Below are positions 53,908 to 62,250 of a stretch of 64,000 nucleotides of DNA, in pieces (position 1 is the first letter of the stretch; each line of letters begins with the position of its first letter). Source of the DNA: Candidatus Zemynaea palustris. GTDB lineage: Bacteria; Vulcanimicrobiota; Vulcanimicrobiia; Vulcanimicrobiales; Vulcanimicrobiaceae. The DNA lies in contig PLCB01000009.1 of the NCBI GenBank assembly GCA_003134695.1, positions 1 to 64,000 of the forward strand, written 5' to 3'. The translations under genes and the position numbers were made by a program. The notes beneath the pieces were generated by a model. That model saw nothing but the letters and a program-made list of their open reading frames with translations. It was not told where the DNA came from and did no database searches.

Positions 53908-54438
53908 CTATGTGGGCCACTCACCGTCCACTTGACCCTCGCCTTTGTATGGCCCGAGCGTGACGCTGCATCGTCCCGGCACAGCGCGGAGATAGTCTTG
54001 CGTGGCCAACGCCACGCGCACTCGCAGATGGATCATCCCACCAGGCAGCGTCCCGTTCCACGAGCGAGTTCGTCCTCGGGGATCGGTATTGAGGTAGTAA
54101 GCGAAGTTGCCCTCGCCGGCGACGTACGGTTCGTCGAACACCTCGACTGAGATCACGCGCTTCGTCTTCGTCACTTTTCCTGCCTGGTCGAACAGCATGA
54201 TGTCAGGCGCCGGTGCATTCGTCATATCAACAAAGGAACCATTGATCTCAATGACGGCGACCGCGAATTGCGTTTCGAATCCAGGCGGCAAAGGTCTTGG
54301 CTTCACCCCTATAGAGCCGTAGGCACAGAAGAACAACTTCATATGCGCATACTCTGGTGTGAGTTGGGCGTGGCCACGTGCAGTTGAGGCCGTTAAGAGG
54401 AATAGGACGGCAAGGGGGATTCGCAGCGAACTGATCAT
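53908..54438 (-). CDS. Exported protein of unknown function
   Basis: 176 aa from ATG 54438, which places a signal peptide (SLRIPLAVLFLLTASTARG) at the start; the frame extends upstream but with coding-unlike sequence. Mature part has two Cys (FFCAYGSIGV; GRCSVTLGPY), strand-rich segments (FAVAVIEINGSFVDM; IHLRVRVALATQDYL) and no known family. Confidence 0.65.
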   Translation of the reverse strand: MISSLRIPLAVLFLLTASTARGHAQLTPEYAHMKLFFCAYGSIGVKPRPLPPGFETQFAVAVIEINGSFVDMTNAPAPDIMLFDQAGKVTKTKRVISVEVFDEPYVAGEGNFAYYLNTDPRGRTRSWNGTLPGGMIHLRVRVALATQDYLRAVPGRCSVTLGPYKGEGQVDGEWPT

Positions 54439-54520
54439 GTGGTGATAGCGGTTCTCCGTTGTCGCTCGTGACGCGTTCCCGAGTCGCGAGAAGAGTGGGC
54501 ACGTCTTCGGAACGTTCAGA

Positions 54521-56200
54521 CTAATCCGACCGACTCGCCTCGATGAAGACGTGATTGGTCGCGTCTCCGGGCGCGCGGTACAGTGCGAGCGTCGCGGTCC
54601 AGTGCTTCCCGGCGGCGTCGACGTACGCAAATGTAGCGCCCGCAGAGTTTTCCGCCGCATTTCTCGATGTCGGCGTCCAGCCGGCTCTCGTCATCTGGTC
54701 CGAAAAGCCATCGAGCAATTCGGCGACGGCGGCCGATGAATCGAAGCTCGCCGAGCTGCCTTGCGCCGTCGCGCCAAACGATCCCCAGCCCGGCTTCGGT
54801 GATGTGCCTGGAAGTCGCAGTTGTGGAAGCGTCCAGACCTGCGGGGGGCTGGCGAACGGCTGCGGCGGGCATTCTGCCTTGGTGACGCCGCGCGAAACGT
54901 TCAGAACAACGTTGTTGGAATCGGGACGCGTCCACAAATCGATTCTGGGGAAACCGGACTTGCAATAAGCGAGCAGCGTGCGATCGCGGCTTCCGGCAGT
55001 AAAGCCGCTCTGCTGACGCATAGGCAGCCAGTTTATCCAGCCGGTCTTCGCCAATCCGCCCAGATAGGCGGAGAGCTGCGACTCTGCAAGTTCGTAATAA
55101 AGCGTCTCGACTCCGGCGTTCCCCGGCTGCGAAACCAGCGTTGGTTTGCTCGACGTGCTTCCGACCAATCTTCCCGCGGGAAGAGGGACCGTCCCGTCGA
55201 GTTCGGGAGGAGCCTTACCGACGAAGGCGTCGACGCTCTCAGGTTGTCCGCTCGTAACCATCATCCGAACGAGTCGAGCGAAAGCGGGCAAATCGGCGCG
55301 CGCGATCGTCACCGGAATCGAGGGCTGGATGGGAGGCGAAAAAGCGGATTCGGAGACGGACCTGCCCCTCGCTATGACGATGGCTTGTAGCTGAGAGGGC
55401 TTCGCCGTAGGAAATACGGCGACCATCGCGTTCCATGATTTTTCTCCGGCGCCGAATGAGAATACGGCGCCACCTCCGTTTGACGCAATGGAGCTGGAGG
55501 ACAGGCGCCATCCGGCGCGCTGCATTTGCGCGACGTAGCTTTTCATCAGCTCGCGAGCCGACGCTTTTCCTAGAATCAGAGCGCCTGCGTTCACCTCGAT
55601 CGAGTCTCCATTCAGGCCGGACCCTCGGCTACTGCTCCCGCCTATCATGGTCACGTTCGTAGCCTGCGGGGAAGACAAAGCTGGGAGCGGAGAGGAAGGT
55701 ACGCGCGAATCATTCCTGTCGATGCACGGGTTGAGGCCCAGTGCCGCGGAGGTGACCGTCACTCGCAAGTCGCCTTCGGCGCCGCCGCCCACCGCCAGAT
55801 TCACCGGCTGCTTATCCTTGCAGTAGAGGTCGAATGCCGGTAGCGAGGCGGCGGCGTCCGTAAACACCACGTTGGGCGGACCGTTTCTCGGATGTTGAAC
55901 GAAGCCCACCGCTTTCAGAACGCCGGTATATTCCGCGTAAGCTGCCTGTGCGTCGGTCGGCGCGTAATAGACCGTGACGCGAGTGCTACCGTAGCTTATT
56001 GCGCCCAGGATCGGTACGTTTGCGGGCAGCGGTACCGGAGACGTCCAGCCGGGCGGCAGCGCGCCGATGGTGGCTTGGGTGTTCTGCGACATGCTGCCAA
56101 CCACGCGCGCGACGAGCATTGCCGCGGGAGAATTATCGGCGAACACGGCCTTCGTCATTGCGAGAACCGCAATAGCGACGGCGATAAGGAACTTCTTCAT
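54521..56200 (-). CDS. Exported protein with internal two-fold duplication
   Basis: 559 aa from ATG 56200, with GGAGG 6 nt upstream. Signal peptide MKKFLIAVAIAVLAMTKAVF. Two ~240-residue halves share the same order of elements: a PLPA segment, a YY/LxxxGW helix, a Cys-containing strand (FDLYCKDKQPVNL; LLAYCKSGFPRIDL), then a helix ending QMQRAGW or QMTRAGW and an aromatic closing strand. Function unknown; probably periplasmic or surface-exposed. Confidence 0.7.
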   Translation of the reverse strand: MKKFLIAVAIAVLAMTKAVFADNSPAAMLVARVVGSMSQNTQATIGALPPGWTSPVPLPANVPILGAISYGSTRVTVYYAPTDAQAAYAEYTGVLKAVGFVQHPRNGPPNVVFTDAAASLPAFDLYCKDKQPVNLAVGGGAEGDLRVTVTSAALGLNPCIDRNDSRVPSSPLPALSSPQATNVTMIGGSSSRGSGLNGDSIEVNAGALILGKASARELMKSYVAQMQRAGWRLSSSSIASNGGGAVFSFGAGEKSWNAMVAVFPTAKPSQLQAIVIARGRSVSESAFSPPIQPSIPVTIARADLPAFARLVRMMVTSGQPESVDAFVGKAPPELDGTVPLPAGRLVGSTSSKPTLVSQPGNAGVETLYYELAESQLSAYLGGLAKTGWINWLPMRQQSGFTAGSRDRTLLAYCKSGFPRIDLWTRPDSNNVVLNVSRGVTKAECPPQPFASPPQVWTLPQLRLPGTSPKPGWGSFGATAQGSSASFDSSAAVAELLDGFSDQMTRAGWTPTSRNAAENSAGATFAYVDAAGKHWTATLALYRAPGDATNHVFIEASRSD

Positions 56201-56390
56201 CACGCGCCTCCACGACGAGACGTACGGCATGAGACTTAACGGGCGCATACCCGACGCATGGCTGGACCGAAGCGATACACTTAAGAGGAATGCTCCATTG
56301 CGCGGCGGTTGCCCCGATGCTCTACTCGAATCGATCGGAATACACCGACACAAACCCTGCACGCCGACGTCGAGAAGCGCTCCCCCGCTT

Positions 56391-56933
56391 CTATTCTCCA
56401 AAAGGCCTCGCTGTTCCCCACGGATGCTTGAAACACTTACCTCCGGGCGGCTCCGGAAACATTCCCCCTGGATCTACGTCGGGCTCATAAAGTTCGCTAC
56501 ACTGGCCATTGAGTACGGGACCTCCCCAGCACGCGCCACCCTTAGCGTCATAGACGAGGAAAAGGGTCATGGTCGCGCCCTTAAACGCGGTACTCGAGGG
56601 TCCGGTTAGGAAAACAAATCTCAGCGCCTGAGACTTTAGAAAATGCCTAATGCGTCCAAGAGTTTCCGTCTGCTGTGCATCAAGTGGTGGGACGCCGGGT
56701 TTCCCGACATCGTTGGCGCTGTAGTTTATCGGTCCACGCGGCAGTTTTTCGCCGTAAGGTGTGCACTGTCTGCCACCGTCTCTTGAGATCCCCGCCAGTC
56801 TTTGCCTTTCGGCCCGACTCATCACCGCCCACGGAGGACGTAGCGTCGCTGCTGGACTGGGCGGCGGGCTCGCAGAAGCGAATCGGGGCGTCAGTAACAA
56901 TACGGAAGTTGCTGCGATTAGAATACAGCGCAT
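56391..56933 (-). CDS. Exported Cys-rich protein of unknown function
   Basis: 180 aa from ATG 56933. Signal peptide MRCILIAATSVLLLTPRFAS, ending ASA. Contains QCTPYGEKLPRGPINYSAND, FVFLTGPSSTAFKGATM and the Cys-containing GGACWGGPVLNGQCSELYEP tail. No family recognised. An ATG at 56969 is less likely since it precedes the signal peptide by 12 residues. Confidence 0.65.
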   Translation of the reverse strand: MRCILIAATSVLLLTPRFASASPPPSPAATLRPPWAVMSRAERQRLAGISRDGGRQCTPYGEKLPRGPINYSANDVGKPGVPPLDAQQTETLGRIRHFLKSQALRFVFLTGPSSTAFKGATMTLFLVYDAKGGACWGGPVLNGQCSELYEPDVDPGGMFPEPPGGKCFKHPWGTARPFGE

Positions 56934-57200
56934 ACTGAGACGCTGAGATCGTACGCTCACGCGATACACTATCGATCACCGTCAGGGTTAGCGGAGGTTA
57001 GAATCGCCACCCGCGAGGTCTTGCCCGGACCCCACCACGATGTAAGACTGTCGCCTCCACTTGTGTGCTTGGCCCGCAAAACCCAATTGTAGCATGATGT
57101 CGTCAAGCGCTCGGGGGTTCTGAGAATCGAACGACGTCGTAGCTTCGCCCGAAGCTGAGGCCCTGGGAAATGATGCCCCCCCAATGTAAGGCTCGATCGC
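56934..57200. other. Divergent intergenic region
   Basis: About 265 bp between the starts of a minus-strand exported-protein gene and the plus-strand membrane-protein gene. It should contain both promoters; no perfect consensus or operator was seen. Confidence 0.4.
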
Positions 57201-57770
57201 ATGTTGCTGGACCGCTATCTGTTGTTTGCGGTGGCCAAGCCGTATGGAACGCTCGCGCTCCCATTTGTGGCGCTTGGTCCATGGCTCTTGGCTCCGCATC
57301 CCGCCGACATGCTTGTATCTGCGACGCCGATCATCGCGTGGTTCGCGGGCTCGTTCGCCTTCAGCCGGCTCGTCCGGGACGGAGAAATCGGCGCGCTCCG
57401 GGCCTCGGGCTGCACGCTGTCACGAATGCTAATCGGGCCGCTTTTCTTTGCGACGCTTTTTGCATTGGTAGCGGTAGGGATCGCTTCCCTCCTCGGGTTT
57501 CAGGGACCGGGGATACTGCGAAGTACGCAAGCCTTGGCATCAGTGCTTATTCTGGCAACTCTTCTGCCCTTGTCTGTGCGGTTTGCCAAAGGCGACGCGT
57601 ACCTGCCGTCAGGCTTTGGAATCTTGCTGCTTGGCCTCTTCGAAGGCCTCGTTGCAGTTGCATGGGCGACGGCGAGCGGACCGTGGACTGGAACAGTCCG
57701 CGTGGCAGTTCTAGACTTGGCCGCGGTCGGAAGCGTCATCTACTTCGTTCGCTGGGCCGAACGATGGTAG
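57201..57770 (+). CDS. Mini LptF/LptG-like permease
   Basis: 189 aa, about five transmembrane helices. LLDRYLLFAVAKPYG and FSRLVRDGEIGALRASGCTL (residues ~54-73) closely match the cytoplasmic coupling loop of LptF/LptG lipopolysaccharide-transport permeases, which interacts with the LptB ATPase. Full LptF/G proteins are ~360 aa with a periplasmic beta-jellyroll between helices 3 and 4; that domain is absent. It may be a reduced permease or an internally deleted copy. No other lpt gene is nearby. Confidence 0.65.
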   Translation: MLLDRYLLFAVAKPYGTLALPFVALGPWLLAPHPADMLVSATPIIAWFAGSFAFSRLVRDGEIGALRASGCTLSRMLIGPLFFATLFALVAVGIASLLGFQGPGILRSTQALASVLILATLLPLSVRFAKGDAYLPSGFGILLLGLFEGLVAVAWATASGPWTGTVRVAVLDLAAVGSVIYFVRWAERW

Positions 57771-58267
57771 AGTGGAGCGAGGCGATGCGAAACAAGCGAT
57801 CGCATGATGACCGAGAGCGTAGAGTGGTTCGCATTCGTGAAGTATTTCGGTGAGAGGATTGCGCTGTGCGCAGTGATTCAGAAATTGTTTGTTTTTGACG
57901 GATGGCCATGACGATGGGTCGGCGAGCTCAGGAAGCATCCGACTTTGATCGTAGATATTTGACAACGACCATCGTCCCTTATAATAGCAGAGCTTTGCTC
58001 TCACCGGATTATGTACTGGAGCGAGAATTATACTATGCGTTGAGCAAATCGCGCGTTCCCGCGTGGTTTGTAAGCAAACCGTAAGCAAGAAGAGGGCCAC
58101 CGGGTTACCTGGATCGATCGCCATGATAAGACTGGACCACATCAGCGTCCGAATGTGGCTCGGGGTTGCCCTCAAGGCTGGAAAACGGCGATCCGGCGTC
58201 GAAAAACGCGGCCACCTGGTGAATTATCAGATAAGATGATGGTCGCCCTGGGTTTGGAGTAAGGCTG
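57771..58267. other. Long intergenic region with consensus promoter and possible non-coding RNA
   Basis: About 500 bp without a supported gene; a 60-aa plus frame at 57902-58084 overlaps the promoter and is unconvincing. Downstream of the promoter at 57959-57985 there are small hairpins: GAGC-TTT-GCTC near 57991 and GGTTTG-TAAG-CAAACC near 58066. Either a long leader of the 58268 gene or an independent small RNA. Confidence 0.4.
57959..57985 (+). promoter_or_regulatory. Consensus housekeeping sigma promoter
   Basis: TTGACA (57959-57964) and TATAAT (57980-57985) are both exact consensus hexamers, spaced by 15 bp, slightly under the 17-bp optimum. Transcription would start near 57992, about 275 bp before the next gene. 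Confidence 0.6.
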
Positions 58268-59074
58268 ATGCTTTACACGAGGTTCTCGTCGCGTCTGCTT
58301 GGAGTGTTGGCGTTGCTCCTCATGGCAACGCTCGCTCTTGCGCGCGCCGCGCCGCTGAATATGGATCCCGTGCTCATCGAGCGGGATGCCGTCGCCCGGG
58401 GCGCTGGTGGCGTAGCCGCTACTCAGATCCTCGCGGCATTTCTTGCCAAAGATGCCGGTGAGCTCGAGCGCACGCGGCTGGCGAAACAGTTCGACTCGCT
58501 TACGGTCGCCGTGCATTATTCGAGCGGCATCCTCGACTGCCCGGCGAATCCTCGGCGCTGCGAACAGGTCACGCTGACGCTTTATGGTTGGCAAGCGAAC
58601 CAGCCATCACTGCTCGGCCGGGTTCGGTTTTCCTTGGAAGATCTGGTTCCGCACGATCGAGCGCAAGCAATGCGACTCGAACGCAGCTCGGCGGCGGGTC
58701 TCACGGCGGTCGTGGAACGCCTCGTCTATTACAATGGCCGCTTCGCGGCAGAGGTTTGGCTCTTGGTACGTCCCGACGAAAGCATGGCGAAGGGGCAACT
58801 CCCTCGGGCCCCCGGAATGGACCCGGGCGCGGCAGGCAAACGACTGCAACGACAGCTGCTTGCGGAAGAAGGCTTCTTCTTGGCCGATAGCAGCATGAAC
58901 TCCGACGTTTCTGGGCCCGCGATTCCGGAAGTTACTCGCTGGTTTCACCTGCTCGGCTTCTTGACACCGCAGAACGTCGATACGATCGGGCCGTCGACCG
59001 TGTGGCTTCTCAGCAGTATGTTGGGCATCGACCCGTCGCGCGACATACCGGCTTCTCCGACGCAGGGTCGTTAA
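58268..59074 (+). CDS. Exported protein of unknown function
   Basis: 268 aa. Signal peptide RFSSRLLGVLALLLMATLAL, ending ARA or AAP. Two Cys-containing segments (SGILDCPANPRRCEQVTLTL) suggest a disulphide; later VYYNGRFAAEVWLLVRPDES and PEVTRWFHLLGFLTPQNVDT are amphipathic. No family recognised. ATG 58268 has a weak Shine-Dalgarno (GGAGTAAGG about 8 nt upstream). Confidence 0.7.
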   Translation: MLYTRFSSRLLGVLALLLMATLALARAAPLNMDPVLIERDAVARGAGGVAATQILAAFLAKDAGELERTRLAKQFDSLTVAVHYSSGILDCPANPRRCEQVTLTLYGWQANQPSLLGRVRFSLEDLVPHDRAQAMRLERSSAAGLTAVVERLVYYNGRFAAEVWLLVRPDESMAKGQLPRAPGMDPGAAGKRLQRQLLAEEGFFLADSSMNSDVSGPAIPEVTRWFHLLGFLTPQNVDTIGPSTVWLLSSMLGIDPSRDIPASPTQGR

Positions 59075-59187
59075 GCCGCAGGCGCGGGATTGCGGTGCCA
59101 ACGCTGCTTCAGCACCGAGGTGACGACGCGGTGATACCGGCAGAAAGCCAGCTTGCTATAGGATTGGGAAGCGCAAGCACATTACCG

Positions 59188-59814
59188 CTATCGAACGATT
59201 GCACTCAAAATGCGCGTCCTGTCATCTTTGCTAAGCGTATCGATCTCGAGAAGGATCACAGAGACCTTCCCGATCGTTTTCGCAGAAATATGCCGGATGG
59301 ATACGCCTGGAGTGTCGGGAAGTACGATAAGCGGTTGAGCGTCCGGTTTTCCAATGATAGATCGCTCTAAAAAAAACCGAAGGCCATTGTTTAAATGAGC
59401 CGCTATTACGACGCTTTGGCCGTCGTTAGTAATCCAAGCACTGTCGACAGTTGCGATGCCAGCAAGCTCGTGGACAAGATCAACCGCCGATTGGTCAGCG
59501 TAAGGTGAGGTCAGTTGGCGTAAAGGTGAATACGAGACGTGGGTCCCAGTGATGCGCGCTAGCGCGTTGGCGAGACTATCGCCCATCGCGGAAAGATTGA
59601 CGTTGCGAGCAGCAACTGTTGCACCGGCGAGAGCCAAGAGGACTGAAAAAGTGAGAATTGATCGATACGCGAGGACTTGAACTCGACGACGGCGTGAGGC
59701 CTGGTCGAGCAATTCGCTAAAACGCGGTTTACTAAAAGGCGGAGCCGCAACGCGAAAAAATGCATCACGCGCGGCATTCAAGTGGTCGGATAACTGTTCT
59801 TCAGAGAGTTTCAT
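59188..59814 (-). CDS. Single-pass anti-sigma-like membrane protein
   Basis: 208 aa from ATG 59814, which overlaps the upstream ECF sigma gene by 14 bp. N-terminal cytoplasmic ~60 residues (LSEEQLSDHLNAARDAFFRV), then one transmembrane helix (YRSILTFSVLLALAGATVAA) and a periplasmic domain. Order and coupling fit an anti-sigma factor, but no HxxxCxxC zinc-binding motif is seen, so it would be of the non-ZAS type. Confidence 0.65.
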   Translation of the reverse strand: MKLSEEQLSDHLNAARDAFFRVAAPPFSKPRFSELLDQASRRRRVQVLAYRSILTFSVLLALAGATVAARNVNLSAMGDSLANALARITGTHVSYSPLRQLTSPYADQSAVDLVHELAGIATVDSAWITNDGQSVVIAAHLNNGLRFFLERSIIGKPDAQPLIVLPDTPGVSIRHISAKTIGKVSVILLEIDTLSKDDRTRILSAIVR

Positions 59815-60364
59815 ATGCGCCCACTCCAACGGTTTCATCGGTCGCGTCGTAATGCCGAAAAGATTCACCTAACTCTTCCGCGAGTTTCACGCGAGCGCGG
59901 TGTACGCGATATCGCACGGTGCCAGCCGGGATTCTCAGGATGTCCGCCGCCTCGCCGCTCGAATATCCGAGCAGTGCCGTCAAGACGATCGCTTCTCTGA
60001 ATGGCTTCTGCAGCAAAGAGATTGCATTTAGCACCAAAACGACATTTTCGTGTGAGGGCTCAATCGGTGCATGCCGATTGAGCGAATTATAGTGAGCGCG
60101 CATTCGGCGACGTTCTTTTGCTACGGCGCGTAGCAATATCTTCGTGAACCAGACCTTGAACGACTCAACCTTCCTGAGGCGGTGGACGTGCAGGGCACAC
60201 GCAAGGCAGGCGTTCTGGGTCGCCTCTTCGGCGATGCTCGAGTCGCCGCAGAACGCGAATGCTATTCGAAATGCTCGCGGCCAAAGGTCGGCCACGAGGC
60301 ATTCGATGCCTTCGCGCGACCCCGTGATAGCGTCGGCTACTTGCTCATCAGTTACAAGGTCCAT
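59801..60364 (-). CDS. ECF-type RNA polymerase sigma factor
   Basis: 187 aa. Sigma region 2: AFRIAFAFCGDSSIAEEATQ and VESFKVWFTKILLRAVAKER; region 4: PFREAIVLTALLGYSSGEAA followed by DILRIPAGTVRYRVHRARVK, a helix-turn-helix for the -35 element. A C-terminal ~20-residue tail follows. With the anti-sigma-like partner downstream it forms a two-gene signalling unit; its target promoters are not identifiable here. Confidence 0.85.
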   Translation of the reverse strand: MDLVTDEQVADAITGSREGIECLVADLWPRAFRIAFAFCGDSSIAEEATQNACLACALHVHRLRKVESFKVWFTKILLRAVAKERRRMRAHYNSLNRHAPIEPSHENVVLVLNAISLLQKPFREAIVLTALLGYSSGEAADILRIPAGTVRYRVHRARVKLAEELGESFRHYDATDETVGVGAYETL

Positions 60365-60494
60365 CTTTGATATAGAGGCTCGGAAGGGCCGGTTCGTTGG
60401 CAGTCCGCGCTGCCGCGATTCTGCGACAGACGAACTTTTTTCGCCGAATTAGGTCCGCCTAAGCGCGGGATGCAGGGGATCGCCAACTCGATGA

Positions 60495-60656
60495 CCGGAC
60501 GCAACTCCGTTCATGCACTTCCTCGACGCGCGCGGCTGGGGCGGCGTGCAGCTCGGCGGCGGCGCGGCTCGCGGCTTGGGATCTCTACCGCGGCTCGTTG
60601 CCCTCGGTCCCGAGCCCGAGCGAATCGACGCGCTGCTCCGGAAGGCGGCCGGCTAA
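60495..60656 (+). pseudogene. GC-rich fragment of a lost gene
   Basis: A short frame, closed upstream by a stop at 60492-60494 and ending in TAA, encodes MHFLDARGWGGVQLGGGAAR followed by LGPEPERIDALLRKAAG. The composition is protein-like and much more GC-rich than the surroundings, but no start with a Shine-Dalgarno or family match is seen. Probably the 3' remnant of a foreign gene. Confidence 0.3.
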
Positions 60657-60740
60657 AGTCACCGCGCCGGCGGGCGCCTCCTTCGGCGGTCGCCGGCGCC
60701 GTCAAGCGGTCCACGGGTTAGGCCTCAGGCGCCTCAAAGT

Positions 60741-60797
60741 GGCGGCACCCCTCCGGGCGGGTTGCGGGGCGTGGGTTGCGGGGGTCGTTGGGGGGCC
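60741..60797. repeat. GC-rich direct repeat R1 beside the AbiJ-like gene
   Basis: 57 bp, starting GGCGGCACCCCTCCGGG and ending GGTCGTTGGGGGGCC, recurring with small changes at 62191-62250. It ends 11 bp before the stop of the AbiJ-like gene. Lacks the long complementary arm seen at the second copy. Confidence 0.65.
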
Positions 60798-60808
60798 AGG
60801 TAGGCTGT

Positions 60809-61711
60809 TCAAACCGGCTGGGCGTTATGCGATTCGATCAGGAAGACAGCCAACGCCGACGCAGCTCCGGCTGCCAGCCTCGCGTGGCGCGCTTCAAGAG
60901 TCGCACTGCCGGACGTCTTGCCGTGTCCGGTTCCGTAAAGATTGCGAATCTCGGCAAGTCCCGAGGCTAGTCCGCCAAGGCTCGCCAGTATCTTCGCGAT
61001 CGCATTCTCTGTCGAGGCTTGATTTGCGATCTGCTCTGGCGTTTGGCTAAGGGCTGAGCGTGCTTTTCTTACGAGTGCCGGCATGGATTCAGTATTCGTG
61101 TATTCCACGCCTCGCGCATCGAGAATCGTCTTGCAAACCGTCTCTACCAGTTCTTTAGCGGTTCCGATGGCCAGGTCAGGCTCGGTGGCGATCGCAGCTT
61201 CCATGCGATTGATCTGCCTCGCGGTATATGCCGGATCGGTGACTGCGATAATATCCTTCGCGGCCGCGAGTCCTGGATTTGGAACCGTACCGACATAGCG
61301 CGCGGCATAAACTGGGTGTCCTGAAAGTACTGTGCTCTCGAAGAGCCTGAAGCCGTCGCGAATTAGAAGCTCATTGTACATCGAGCAAAGCCGCGAGCAC
61401 TCACCGACGTCCTGCCGTACCATTGGGTGAAGTGTCTCGCACAAAAAATTCAGGAACTGATCGTCGTCGCCGCTGGACAAACCGAAGCGATCGTCGTAGA
61501 AAACCCACGAATCGCTCCAATCGTTGTTCCTCACGGTGTGCTGAACAATATCGCCACGCGCTGTCTCAAATCTAGAATCGTTCGATGGAAACTCATCAAG
61601 AGCATAGAGTCGGGAGAGAAATTCAGGCTCATCAAGCCTTCCGCTCCAGCGAACGCCCATGCCGATCAATGCGTCCGCGATATCGCGCCTAGTGATCGCT
61701 GTAATGAGCAC
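60809..61711 (-). CDS. AbiJ-type abortive-infection phage-defence protein
   Basis: 300 aa from GTG 61711. The N-terminal ~130 residues (ITAITRRDIADALIGMGVRW; SLYALDEFP-like LSRLYALDEFPSNDSRFETA; FLCETLHPMVRQDVG) match the AbiJ N-terminal domain. The C-terminal Abi_C/HEPN-like region carries the RNxxxxxHG ribonuclease-type signature as RNLYGTGHGKTSG (~residue 256). Such proteins act in anti-phage defence, probably by RNA cleavage that kills or arrests infected cells. GTG is only 2 bp after the stop of a small upstream frame, implying coupling. The gene is bracketed by the R1/R2 repeats. Confidence 0.75.
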   Translation of the reverse strand: MLITAITRRDIADALIGMGVRWSGRLDEPEFLSRLYALDEFPSNDSRFETARGDIVQHTVRNNDWSDSWVFYDDRFGLSSGDDDQFLNFLCETLHPMVRQDVGECSRLCSMYNELLIRDGFRLFESTVLSGHPVYAARYVGTVPNPGLAAAKDIIAVTDPAYTARQINRMEAAIATEPDLAIGTAKELVETVCKTILDARGVEYTNTESMPALVRKARSALSQTPEQIANQASTENAIAKILASLGGLASGLAEIRNLYGTGHGKTSGSATLEARHARLAAGAASALAVFLIESHNAQPV

Positions 61712-61713
61712 CG

Positions 61714-61905
61714 TTATGGTGCCATGATTTGGTCAGGATTGTTCCCGGCATCGTGTGGGTTTTCGTCGATCGAGGGTTTCGGTGAATCTGGCCGGGGACT
61801 GAAGGCCGCTAGTAATTTTTCGCGGGCTTTCGTCCAGCGCGCTCCCGCGAAGATGCCCACCCATTTCTCGAACGGGCGACCAGTTCGTTCAAATGCATTA
61901 CCCAT
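61714..61905 (-). CDS. Small protein encoded directly upstream of the AbiJ-like gene
   Basis: 63 aa (MGNAFERTGRPFEKWVGIFA onward, ending DQIMAP), basic in the first half and Pro/Asp-rich in the second. The frame stays open upstream of ATG 61905 without another start. TAA is followed two bases later by the AbiJ GTG, so it may be a leader, an antitoxin-like partner or the remnant of a longer gene. No family recognised. Confidence 0.4.
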   Translation of the reverse strand: MGNAFERTGRPFEKWVGIFAGARWTKAREKLLAAFSPRPDSPKPSIDENPHDAGNNPDQIMAP

Positions 61906-62153
61906 GTCATTGATAAACCTGATTGCAGTCGCCGGGGATGCAACCAGAACTGATCGGAGGCTTCGCTCTATCCGGCTTTGATCGAACTAATCGCCGACCA
62001 GCCGCGCAATTGAGCTCTTAGCCTGCGGTGGTTCCCGTGATGCTGAGGTACAAAGCATCCGCGTACTTGTATGAGGCCCTTGGCGATACTCTTGATCGCG
62101 CTGGTTCTCCGTCGCGACCTGCGCAACGCCCGCGGCGCCTCCGCCCGCCCGCA

Positions 62154-62242
62154 AACGACTGGCGCAGCCCGCACAGCGGAGCACGCCGCAGGCGGCACCC
62201 CTCCGGGGGGCGGGTTGCGGGGCGCGGGTTGCGCCAGTCGTT
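62154..62242. repeat. Long imperfect palindrome (folded element)
   Basis: The 19-nt arms 62154-62172 (AACGACTGGCGCAGCCCGC) and 62224-62242 pair with one mismatch and enclose ~51 nt that include most of repeat R2. As DNA or RNA this would form a tall hairpin of ~90-110 nt. Size and form would suit an integron attC-like site, a transposon end or a structured RNA, but the canonical attC end motif (GTTRRRY) is not matched. Confidence 0.55.
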
Positions 62243-62250
62243 GGGGGGCC
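62191..62250. repeat. GC-rich direct repeat R2
   Basis: 60 bp, homologous to R1 at 60741-60797 and in the same orientation; both end in TCGTTGGGGGGCC. It overlaps the loop and right arm of the palindrome. R1 and R2 bracket the AbiJ-like gene and its small upstream frame. Confidence 0.65.

Noticed and set aside
57902-58084. 60-aa plus-strand frame
   Set aside because: It overlaps the consensus promoter, has no Shine-Dalgarno and no recognisable features.
62138-62250. Integron attC site
   Set aside because: Size and palindrome fit loosely, but the conserved GTTRRRY end motif is not matched and no integrase gene is visible, so it is kept only as an unassigned folded element.
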